NCBI GenBank assembly: GCA_024226105.1
Contig: JAAELZ010000513.1
Coordinates: 1-6,324, forward strand
Source: Pseudomonadota bacterium
GTDB lineage: Bacteria > Pseudomonadota > Gammaproteobacteria > Arenicellales > Poriferihabitantaceae
Direction: 5' to 3'
DNA length: 6,324 nucleotides
Shown here: one piece after another, positions 1 through 6,285 of the stretch
Position numbering within the stretch: the stretch's first letter is position 1
Layout of the letters: each line of letters starts with the position of its first letter
Translations under genes and position numbers: made by a program
Notes under the pieces: model-generated
Database searches by the model: none
What the model was told of the DNA's origin: nothing
Seen by the model: the letters and a program-made list of their open reading frames with translations, nothing else

Positions 1-665
1 ATTTTAGTCAGATTGATTTTGTAAAAGGCCAGCACCGACAATATCTGTGAAAGGTTACCAATTTCATGTTCCAGTGAAAAACTCAATGAAGCTTTATTGA
101 TCCCGGAGGCTTGCAGATTTTCCTCACAACTTAAAATCCAGAAACGGGTGTAGTTCGCAGTATTGGTTTCGATGCCTTCAGCCAGAATCTCGAGGCCATA
201 CAAATCCGCCGCGCTATAACTTGCGATCGCAGCCCTGCCTTTAGCTTGCTGTTCAGAAATTTCCCGGGCACTTAGCGCCGTATCTTCTGATTCCACCAGA
301 CGAATACCGGGCCAGGCATCAAAATATTCGCGGCATTGCTCGAGCGCGATAGGATGCGAATGAACAGCCTTGATATCAGCAATTTTTTCCCCGGGCAGGG
401 CCATCAAATTTTGCCGTATTCGCACATAAATCTCACCAACAATAAAAACCGGCGTTTTTACGATAAGCCGGTAATTGGGAAGCAAACTGCCTGCGATGGT
501 GTTTTCTACCGCCATCACGCCAAAATCTACCTGTCTGCTTTCAACCTTCTGCATCAGTTCGCTAAAGGTGGCGCAGGGCACAACACCCGTATCCTGGCCC
601 AGGTAGCTCAGGGCTGCGATATAGTGAAAGGACCCGTGTATTCCCTGGATGGCGGCGCTTGTCAT
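1..665 (-). CDS. pheA: Prephenate dehydratase, monofunctional, C-terminus cut off by the window edge
   Basis: Converts prephenate to phenylpyruvate in phenylalanine biosynthesis, in the cytoplasm. I translated 221 codons from the ATG at 665-663. The N-terminus goes straight into the dehydratase domain (AIQGIHGSFHYIAA, residues 5-18). It is followed by VENTIAGS (53-60), the HSHP segment (102-105), the SEDTA segment (126-130), AAIAS...AADLYGL (145-158) and the catalytic-type NYTRF (171-175; Thr173 and Arg174 expected to be key). An ACT regulatory domain begins near residue 192 and reaches INLTK at the edge, just where the phenylalanine-binding ESRP motif normally follows. That motif and the C-terminus are off-window. 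An in-frame TAG at 671-669 sits two codons before the ATG, so the start is well bounded; no strong Shine-Dalgarno is visible. No chorismate mutase domain is fused, unlike the enterobacterial P-protein. By eye the wording (NLMALPG, KGRAAIAS) recalls Bacteroidetes-type enzymes. The symbol pheA is used for the dehydratase function only. Confidence 0.93.
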   Translation of the reverse strand, partial: MTSAAIQGIHGSFHYIAALSYLGQDTGVVPCATFSELMQKVESRQVDFGVMAVENTIAGSLLPNYRLIVKTPVFIVGEIYVRIRQNLMALPGEKIADIKAVHSHPIALEQCREYFDAWPGIRLVESEDTALSAREISEQQAKGRAAIASYSAADLYGLEILAEGIETNTANYTRFWILSCEENLQASGINKASLSFSLEHEIGNLSQILSVLAFYKINLTK

Positions 666-733
666 AATCTATTAATTGGTTCAGGTTTATTGTGTGTTGT
701 GAGATATCATCTATCCCGGTCGTGCTGTGAATT

Positions 734-1480
734 TTACCTTAGCGATCTCAGATCAAGTAGTCGGGCAATCAGCTGCTGCATTTCCTGATCGGACAGGTCG
801 CCTTTCGCAACAGAAGAGGCACAAAGATTCGCCGCAGCCGGAGACTGTGGCGAATGTTTATTAAACAAATCAACCGGGGCCGGCTTGTCATGCAGCATCC
901 CCTGAATCAGCAACGGGCTCAACATGCCGGCTGTTTCCTGTACCGGGCAGTGACAAATATTGTGCAATGCGCTTAGTAACTTTGGGCCGATAAATTGTGG
1001 TGGCATGCGGCCCGTATTGAGTTTTACCAGGCGCTGAGCCGTATCCAGGTAAAACGCCAGGAAAGGATTGTCGCGGCGAAACAATAAAAATGCATTGTGC
1101 ACCCTGACATAGGATTTCAGACGCCCTTTTTGATCATTTTGAACCCACACTTCGCGCCCCAGAGCGTAAGAAGCACTCACCGGATCAAAACCCTGCGGGT
1201 GAAAAATGAGAAAATCCGCATCACACCATATAACCGTCTGATAGCCCTGTACCAATGCCTGTTGTACGTGAAACAGTCTTGCCAGATCGGTGGCAACCAC
1301 AATTTGCCTGCGCGTTTGTTGCAGGGTTTCCGCATCCAGCGGATCAAACAATTCGTCACCCATGAAGCGATAATCAAATTTTTTTGACGCCGCCCATTCG
1401 CGCACCGAATCCATGCAAATCTGCAGCCACGTATACGGCAATGGTTCGCAATGAGATTGAATCACTAATGTATCAGACAC
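734..1480 (-). CDS. Putative GT-A-type glycosyltransferase, substrate unknown
   Basis: A 248-residue protein starting with GTG at 1480-1478. An in-frame TAG at 1492-1490 excludes any start further upstream, and the conserved-looking opening LVIQSHCEPLPYTWL (residues 5-19) argues against a later one. The centre reads ATDLARLF (63-70), then a hydrophobic strand ending in WCDADFLIF (85-93). Asp87-Ala88-Asp89 fits the DxD metal/nucleotide-sugar motif of GT-A glycosyltransferases. A helix carrying Asp and Arg just before the DxD strand is typical of GT32/sugar-binding-region families. A later NAFLLFRRDNPFLAF segment (129-143) also fits that fold. No signal peptide or membrane segment is visible, so it should be cytoplasmic. 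The last 40 residues look low in conservation (PQSPAAANLCASS). It lies 68 bp upstream of pheA on the same strand, so co-transcription is possible but unproven. Family assignment rests on motif pattern only; donor and acceptor cannot be read from the sequence. Confidence 0.68.
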   Translation of the reverse strand: MSDTLVIQSHCEPLPYTWLQICMDSVREWAASKKFDYRFMGDELFDPLDAETLQQTRRQIVVATDLARLFHVQQALVQGYQTVIWCDADFLIFHPQGFDPVSASYALGREVWVQNDQKGRLKSYVRVHNAFLLFRRDNPFLAFYLDTAQRLVKLNTGRMPPQFIGPKLLSALHNICHCPVQETAGMLSPLLIQGMLHDKPAPVDLFNKHSPQSPAAANLCASSVAKGDLSDQEMQQLIARLLDLRSLR

Positions 1481-1519
1481 GGTACTATACTATCAGGCGC
1501 CAGGATGAAACGAGGTCAC

Positions 1520-1546
1520 ATGTTAAACCACCTCCGAATCAAGTGA
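1520..1546 (+). other. Possible 8-codon upstream ORF in the ggt leader
   Basis: In the divergent gap, GAGGT (1512-1516) precedes an ATG at 1520 that opens MLNHLRIK, then TGA at 1544-1546 with TAG directly after it. It ends 33 bp before the ggt start. The same bases can form a 5-bp stem, GAGGT (1512-1516) with ACCTC (1530-1534). The three-base SD-to-ATG spacing is short, and an ORF of this size arises easily by chance. It is recorded as a candidate leader peptide only. Confidence 0.13.
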
Positions 1547-1567
1547 TAGCCATCTATACAATGCAAC

Positions 1568-1572
1568 GAGGA
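1568..1572 (+). promoter_or_regulatory. Ribosome binding site of ggt
   Basis: GAGGA lies 7 bases before the ATG at 1580, a normal Shine-Dalgarno spacing. It supports that ATG over the out-of-frame ATG at 1561, which would give only an 8-codon ORF ending just inside ggt. Confidence 0.72.
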
Positions 1573-1579
1573 ACAGCGC

Positions 1580-3316
1580 ATGCTTAAAATAGCAACCCGG
1601 ATCAAACACAGGGGAACGAGTACTCTGCCCGGCCTTATGTTGATGCTGTTTTGTCACACCGCTTTTTCCACCGCTATTATCGAAGGTGAGCGCATGCACC
1701 CCGAACTGGGTACCCGGGGCATGGTCGTTACCAGCCATTTCCTGGCGACCGCCTCGGCTCAGGAGGTTTTAAAAAGTGGAGGAAATGCCATCGATGCCGC
1801 GGTCACGGCGGCTTTTTCCCTGGCAGTTACCCAGCCACGTTCAGGCAATATTGGCGGCGGTGGTTTCATGCTGCTCTCATCGGAGAAAAGAAGTGAAGTC
1901 GTCGCCATAGACTATCGGGAAAAGGCCCCGTCCAGCGCTCATGCGGATATGTTTCTTGACCAACACGGAGAGGCTGACAAGCAGGCTTCCCGCTTCTCGC
2001 ACAAGTCTGCCGGCATACCCGGAACCGTTGCCGGCCTGGCACTCGCCCTGGAGAAGTACGGAACGATCAGCTTGCGCAAAGCAATGGCGCCGGCCATCAA
2101 ACTTGCGCAACATGGGTTTCCCGTGACGCCACGTTTCAGTAAAGGCTTAAAAGCCGCGGAGAAAAGGCTTAAAAAATGGCCCGCTTCGACACGCCATTTT
2201 TATAAAGCCGATGGCAGCTACTATGAACCCGGCGACCTGTTTGTGCAAAAAGAACTGGCAGCAACGTTAAAACGAATTTCCGCAAATGGGGCCAGCGAAT
2301 TCTACGAGGGCAAAACCGCTGAGCTACTGGTGAGCGAGATGCAACGGCATGGCGGGTTGATCTCTATGCAGGACATGAAAAGCTACCAGCCCGTTATACG
2401 AAAACCAATCCACGGCAACTATCGTGAATACGACATTTATTCCATGTCACCCCCAAGTTCCGGTGGCGTTCATGTGGTACAAATCCTCAATATTCTGGAA
2501 GGCTACCCGATCACAGAATTGGGCCATAACTCAGCGCAAACCCTCCACCTGATGACAGAAGCTATGAAATATGCTTATGCTGATCGCTCACGCTATCTTG
2601 GCGACGAAGATTTTGTCAATGTTCCGCTGAAAGGGCTGATTTCGAAAGAATACGCAAGGTCAATACAGGAAATGATTGACCCGAATTTAGTCACTGCCAG
2701 CAAAACTATTTCCCCCGGCCAGCCAACGGGTTACGAAAGTAACGAAACGACGCATTTCTCGATTGTAGATCAACACGGCAATGCCGTTTCCAACACCTAT
2801 ACGATTAACTTCAGTTATGGCTCGGGTATTACCGTAGAAGGCGCCGGATTCTTACTTAATAATGAAATGGATGATTTTTCAACCAAACCCGGCACGGCCA
2901 ATGCTTATGGCCTGATTGGCGGTGCAGCCAATAAAATTGAGCCCGGTAAACGAATGCTGAGCTCGATGTCGCCGACCATCGTCAAACACAATGGCAGAAA
3001 CTTCCTGATCACCGGAAGCCCGGGCGGCTCTCGGATAATCACCACCACTTTGCAGGTAATTATGAATGTAATTGACCACGGGCTCAACATACAAAGCGCC
3101 GTGGCAGCGCCTCGCATGCATCATCAGTGGTTGCCCGACGAGCTGCGCATCGAAGAGGGGATCAGCCCCGATACCATAAAGAAACTAGAGGACATGGGGC
3201 ATGTGGTAAAACAAAAATCGGCCATGGGCGCGATTCAGTCGATTCTGATAAAAGACGGTATCATGTATGGTGGCTCTGACCCGCGCCGCAGCACCTCTCT
3301 GGCGGCGGGTTTATAG
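1580..3316 (+). CDS. ggt: Gamma-glutamyltransferase (gamma-glutamyl transpeptidase) precursor, periplasmic
   Basis: Cleaves gamma-glutamyl bonds (glutathione and related peptides), hydrolysing them or transferring the glutamyl group. The 578 residues match the roughly 580 of the E. coli enzyme. A basic start (K3, R7, K9, R11) and hydrophobic LPGLMLMLFCHTAF (16-29) form a signal peptide, probably cut near residues 30-33. Self-cleavage is expected before Thr390 in NETTHFSIVD, leaving a small subunit of 189 residues with Thr390 as nucleophile. Substrate-site residues seen by comparison with E. coli: Arg113 (DYREKAP), Asn410 (TYTIN), Asp432 (NNEMDDFS), Ser461-Ser462 (LSSMSPT) and Gly482-Gly483 (GSPGGSR). 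The PGTANAYGLIGG segment after Asp432 is the active-site lid loop, as in E. coli-type enzymes. All key residues are present, so it should be active. It is monocistronic by layout: divergent from the glycosyltransferase gene, convergent with the transporter gene. A GAGGA ribosome site fixes the start. Confidence 0.97.
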   Translation: MLKIATRIKHRGTSTLPGLMLMLFCHTAFSTAIIEGERMHPELGTRGMVVTSHFLATASAQEVLKSGGNAIDAAVTAAFSLAVTQPRSGNIGGGGFMLLSSEKRSEVVAIDYREKAPSSAHADMFLDQHGEADKQASRFSHKSAGIPGTVAGLALALEKYGTISLRKAMAPAIKLAQHGFPVTPRFSKGLKAAEKRLKKWPASTRHFYKADGSYYEPGDLFVQKELAATLKRISANGASEFYEGKTAELLVSEMQRHGGLISMQDMKSYQPVIRKPIHGNYREYDIYSMSPPSSGGVHVVQILNILEGYPITELGHNSAQTLHLMTEAMKYAYADRSRYLGDEDFVNVPLKGLISKEYARSIQEMIDPNLVTASKTISPGQPTGYESNETTHFSIVDQHGNAVSNTYTINFSYGSGITVEGAGFLLNNEMDDFSTKPGTANAYGLIGGAANKIEPGKRMLSSMSPTIVKHNGRNFLITGSPGGSRIITTTLQVIMNVIDHGLNIQSAVAAPRMHHQWLPDELRIEEGISPDTIKKLEDMGHVVKQKSAMGAIQSILIKDGIMYGGSDPRRSTSLAAGL

Positions 3317-3367
3317 GGTTGCATTTGTCCGGGCCAACTTACTTCATCAATTGAAACACACCATGCA

Positions 3368-3383
3368 CGGGCAGAGTTGCCCG
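3368..3383. terminator. GC-rich hairpin between convergent genes, possible bidirectional terminator
   Basis: CGGGCA (3368-3373) and TGCCCG (3378-3383) form a perfect 6-bp stem with a 4-base GAGT loop, in the 91-bp gap between the ends of ggt and the transporter gene. Position and stem suit a shared terminator. Neither side has a clear T-run directly after the stem (a T-rich stretch starts only near 3411), so intrinsic termination would be weak and Rho may be involved. Confidence 0.38.
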
Positions 3384-3407
3384 GCAAAACTCCGTGTTGC
3401 CCCAAAG

Positions 3408-4295
3408 CTATTTTCTTATTATTTGCTTTTCCCGATAGTAAATATACAAACCACTGCCGACAATCAAAACGCCGCCAAAAATCACCCATCGATCCGGCAG
3501 ATCACCAAAGAAAATATAACCTGAGAGCGTCGCCCAAATCAAAGTGGTATAACTCAATGGCGCGACAACAGAAGCTGGCGCAAGATTAAAGGCGCGAATA
3601 AAACAAAGGTGGCCTACGCTGCCCACGAGCCCGAGAAAAATGAACAGGAGCCAGTGCAATGACGCCACGGGCTGCCAATAAAATGGCACGATACAAGATG
3701 TCACCAATGCACCCACCAGGCCGGTATACAACAACGATGTTAAGGGCGCATCGTACATCCGGACCTGTCGAGTCGCGATTTGGTAGAAGGCATGACTTAG
3801 CGCCGCACCAAGCAAATATAACAGGCCAATATCAAAGCTGACCGAACTGGGCCGAACAATAATCAACGCGCCAATGAAGCCAACCAGTACGCCGATCCAG
3901 CGCCGCAAACCCACTGATTCCCTTAGCATTGGAATCGCCAGAATCGTAACAAAAATGGGCGAAAGAAACATGATTGAAGAGCCGGTAGCGAGCTGTATAC
4001 GGCTAATACCAACAAAGAACAAACTGGTGGTGGTTAACATTACCAGTGATCTGAGGCCCTGCAATTGCCATTTTTTACTGAGCAGGCCAGCGGCTAAACC
4101 GCCTCTCATCATGGCGATCACCAGCAGGGTATGGAAAAAAAACCGCGCCCAGACAACCTGCACGACCGGATAAGTTTGCATCAAATACTTGGCCGCAGTA
4201 TCCAGTACCACAAACCAGAATACGGTCAGCACCATCCAGGCAATGCCCGCTGGAATATTCTCTGGTAAATTGCTTTGATGGTTCCTGGACGACAT
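3408..4295 (-). CDS. EamA/DMT-family inner-membrane transporter (RhaT-like)
   Basis: A 295-residue, very hydrophobic protein with about ten predicted membrane helices and the internal two-fold repeat of the drug/metabolite transporter superfamily. The first EamA unit spans about residues 14-148, with features such as LDTAAKYL (31-38), WARFFFHTLL (49-58) and LSPIFVTILAIPMLRE (111-126). The second spans about 157-286, with the family-typical APASVVAPLSY (239-249), a GYIFFGDLPDRW stretch (259-270) and GGVLIVGSGLYIY. The tail is basic (REKQIIRK). Members usually export amino acids, metabolites or drugs; the substrate cannot be told here. I chose the ATG at 4295-4293. The frame stays open up to 4550, but the extra 85 residues are polar, unlike the family, and would overlap hoxF, so that start is unlikely. 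No clear Shine-Dalgarno precedes the chosen ATG; a small hairpin lies there instead. It is divergent from hoxF and convergent with ggt. Confidence 0.9.
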   Translation of the reverse strand: MSSRNHQSNLPENIPAGIAWMVLTVFWFVVLDTAAKYLMQTYPVVQVVWARFFFHTLLVIAMMRGGLAAGLLSKKWQLQGLRSLVMLTTTSLFFVGISRIQLATGSSIMFLSPIFVTILAIPMLRESVGLRRWIGVLVGFIGALIIVRPSSVSFDIGLLYLLGAALSHAFYQIATRQVRMYDAPLTSLLYTGLVGALVTSCIVPFYWQPVASLHWLLFIFLGLVGSVGHLCFIRAFNLAPASVVAPLSYTTLIWATLSGYIFFGDLPDRWVIFGGVLIVGSGLYIYYREKQIIRK

Positions 4296-4296
4296 C

Positions 4297-4309
4297 CGGG
4301 TTAAGCCCG
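4297..4309 (-). repeat. Short inverted repeat abutting the transporter start codon
   Basis: CGGG (4297-4300) and CCCG (4306-4309) with a 5-base spacer could form a 4-bp hairpin in the mRNA, ending one base before the ATG, in the place where a ribosome binding site would be expected. It is small and may be chance. Confidence 0.22.
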
Positions 4310-4444
4310 ACAGGCATAAACAGTAATAACGCGAGAATACACCAGACCTGGCATTGTACGCGATGGATTTATCCCTTCTGCCCAATTTAACTGCACACCA
4401 TACCCGGGGCCGACTTATGCTAACATCTGTTTCGACTAAAGTGA

Positions 4445-4472
4445 TTGCAAACCCCGGAGAATAGAGAATAAT
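4445..4472 (+). promoter_or_regulatory. Candidate sigma-70-type promoter of hoxF
   Basis: TTGCAA (4445-4450, 4 of 6 to the -35 consensus), a 16-base spacer and AATAAT (4467-4472, 5 of 6 to the -10 consensus). Transcription would begin near 4479, giving a leader of about 20 bases that starts right at the inverted repeat around the start codon. No sigma-54 (-24/-12) site with correct spacing was found in the gap; TGGCA at 4352-4356 has no GC at the required distance. Confidence 0.38.
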
Positions 4473-4481
4473 TTGCTTGCT

Positions 4482-4520
4482 ATGAAGTGTAGAAGCCATG
4501 AAGAATCTTGAACACTTCAT
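4482..4520 (+). repeat. Perfect 9-bp inverted repeat enclosing the hoxF start codon
   Basis: ATGAAGTGT (4482-4490) is the exact reverse complement of ACACTTCAT (4512-4520). The 21-base interval contains the ATG at 4498. In RNA this is a 9-bp stem with the initiation codon in the loop and the Shine-Dalgarno region in the stem. In DNA the half-site centres are 30 bp apart, about three helical turns, which would also suit a dimeric regulator. The repeat is certain; its function is inference. Confidence 0.5.
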
Positions 4521-6285
4521 CAGGGAGTTGTCAGAAACAGCTGGCAACACACCGGACTGCTTGCTGCAACTCCTTTGCGCAATACAAAATCGCTATTCTT
4601 ATATACCGGCCCGCGCGGTAAATCTGCTGGCGGAGCGCTTGCAGATTCCACCCGTTCAAATACTCTCACTTGTAGACTTTTATTCTTTTCTGCACAGACG
4701 GGCACGCGGTGATTTTGATATTCGTTTCAGCGATAACATCACCGACCGCATGTTTGGCAGTGTGTCATTGTTCAACAGCCTGTGTAAAAAACTGGGCGTC
4801 GAGCCTGGCCAGCCGCGAGCTGACGGGCGGGTTACGGTTGACCTGACTTCCTGTACCGGTATCTGCGACCAGGGGCCTGCCCTGCTGATCAATGGTCGGG
4901 TGATTTCCAGACTAAGCAGAGCGCGCATTCATACAATGGCCGGGCTGATCGAAGCCGCCACCCCCCTTGCGAGCTGGCCAAAACAATTTTTTCGGGTTGA
5001 AGATAATATTCAACGACGGGACATATTGCTAAACCCCGGAGTGATCAACAGCAGTGCCATTGAGGCCCTGGCTCGCCGGGGCCGCGACGCCCTGCTCGAC
5101 GAACTCGATGATTCCGGATTACGGGGTCGTGGTGGAGCAGGATTTAGAACGGCCACCAAATGGCGCCTGTGCCGTGATGCGGCAGCCGATGAACATTATG
5201 TGGTGTGTAATGCCGATGAAGGCGAGCCGGGCACCTTCAAAGATCGGGTTCTGCTCAACCGTTATGCCGATGACGTTTTTGAAGGCATGACACTGTGCGC
5301 AGGTATTATCGGTGCAAAACAGGGCTTTTTGTACTTGCGGGGTGAATACCTTTATCTTCGCGAAGCCCTGGAAAAAACCCTGCAAAAAAGACGCAATAGC
5401 AACCAGCTGGGCAACACTATTTCCGGCCAGCCGGGTTTTGATTTTGATATAAAAATTCACCTGGGTGCGGGCGCCTATATCTGTGGTGAAGAATCCGCAT
5501 TGATCGAATCACTGGAAGGCAAACGCGGCATACCGCGCAACCGCCCGCCCTTTCCGGTAACCCACGGTTATCAAAACCGGCCCACGGTGGTGAACAACGT
5601 CGAGACTTTTGTTGCAGCGGGCAGAATTGCGGTTTTTGGGGCGGACTGGTTCCGTTCTGCCGGCATGAAAACCTCGAGCGGTACCAAGCTTTTGAGCATC
5701 AGCGGTGATTGCGCGCGCCCCGGTATTTATGAATACCCCTATGGCATCTCTATACGTCAGGTACTTGCCGATTGCGGCGCCAGCAACACCCGGGCTGTGC
5801 AGTTATCCGGGGCCGCAGGGGCAACCATTCCCGCACAGGAATTTGACCGGAAAATCGCTTTTGAAGATCTACCCACAGGGGGCTCCTTCATGATTTTCAA
5901 TCAACAGCGCGATTTGCTGGAAATGGTGCAGAATTTCAGCCAGTTTTTCAGCCACGAAAGTTGTGGCTTTTGTACGCCCTGTCGAGTGGGGGGCACATTA
6001 ATGCGTGATCTGATCGAAAAAGTTATGGTTGGACATGCCACCCGCTACGATTTACAGGAAATGCGCAATATCGGCCTGGTAATGCAAAAAACAGCCCACT
6101 GCGGCCTGGGCACCACCGCACCAAATCCGGTACTGGATACGCTGGAAAAATTTCCCGACATTTATTCAAAACACCTTGCCAACAGGAGCTATGAACCGGC
6201 GTTTGATCTGAATGCCTCGCTGGAAGTTGCCAGATGTATTACCGGGCGTGACGATGAGGGCGCCTATATTCGGCACGAGAAATGA
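4498..6285 (+). CDS. hoxF: NAD-reducing hydrogenase diaphorase subunit HoxF (fused NuoE/NuoF-like)
   Basis: Carries FMN, the NAD(H) site and iron-sulfur relay of the cytoplasmic NAD-linked [NiFe] hydrogenase (group 3d). The 595 residues fit the roughly 600 of fused HoxF proteins. Residues 1-150 are a NuoE/thioredoxin-like domain (LVDFYSFLHR, 58-67). From about 165 comes the NuoF-like part: GLRGRGGAGF (207-216) and CNADEGEPGTFKDR (237-250) for FMN/NADH binding, GAGAYICGEES (323-333), an SLBB-like stretch near 395-430, and a [4Fe-4S] site at Cys489, Cys492, Cys495 (ESCGFCTPC) with Cys535 (HCGLG). The C-terminal EPAFDLNASL (566-575) resembles Cupriavidus HoxF and separates it from plain NuoF or formate dehydrogenase beta subunits. 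In the NuoE-like part only Cys119 and Cys123 remain of four expected cluster ligands; the first pair is Ser78 and Asp83. No strong Shine-Dalgarno precedes the ATG. It overlaps the next gene by four bases, implying an operon. A fused NuoEF of another dehydrogenase is the main alternative. Confidence 0.88.
   Translation: MKNLEHFIRELSETAGNTPDCLLQLLCAIQNRYSYIPARAVNLLAERLQIPPVQILSLVDFYSFLHRRARGDFDIRFSDNITDRMFGSVSLFNSLCKKLGVEPGQPRADGRVTVDLTSCTGICDQGPALLINGRVISRLSRARIHTMAGLIEAATPLASWPKQFFRVEDNIQRRDILLNPGVINSSAIEALARRGRDALLDELDDSGLRGRGGAGFRTATKWRLCRDAAADEHYVVCNADEGEPGTFKDRVLLNRYADDVFEGMTLCAGIIGAKQGFLYLRGEYLYLREALEKTLQKRRNSNQLGNTISGQPGFDFDIKIHLGAGAYICGEESALIESLEGKRGIPRNRPPFPVTHGYQNRPTVVNNVETFVAAGRIAVFGADWFRSAGMKTSSGTKLLSISGDCARPGIYEYPYGISIRQVLADCGASNTRAVQLSGAAGATIPAQEFDRKIAFEDLPTGGSFMIFNQQRDLLEMVQNFSQFFSHESCGFCTPCRVGGTLMRDLIEKVMVGHATRYDLQEMRNIGLVMQKTAHCGLGTTAPNPVLDTLEKFPDIYSKHLANRSYEPAFDLNASLEVARCITGRDDEGAYIRHEK

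Noticed and set aside
336..788. 150-codon plus-strand ORF across the left part
   Set aside because: It lies antisense over pheA, whose conserved motifs are on the minus strand, and its own translation shows no family features.
1491..1505. Imperfect palindrome around GGCGCC in the divergent gap
   Set aside because: Only the 6-bp core is symmetric and the flanks do not pair cleanly.
1384..1587. 67-codon plus-strand ORF running into the ggt start
   Set aside because: Mostly antisense to the glycosyltransferase gene, no recognisable domain, and ggt has its own well-spaced ribosome site.
4352..4366. TGGCA as a sigma-54 (-24) element for hoxF, as seen in some hydrogenase operons
   Set aside because: No GC dinucleotide at the required -12 spacing, and it lies about 140 bp upstream of the start.
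4296..4550. 85-residue N-terminal extension of the EamA transporter
   Set aside because: The residues are polar and compositionally unlike the family, would overlap the hoxF start and remove the intergenic promoter region; the protein is full-length without them.
4449..5042. AAACCCCGGAG occurring both before hoxF and within it (near 5033-5043)
   Set aside because: An 11-base match in two unrelated contexts, one of them coding, with no extension on either side; taken as chance.
5119..5460. 113-codon minus-strand ORF inside hoxF
   Set aside because: It overlaps the most conserved FMN/NADH-binding part of hoxF and has no recognisable features; an antisense shadow.
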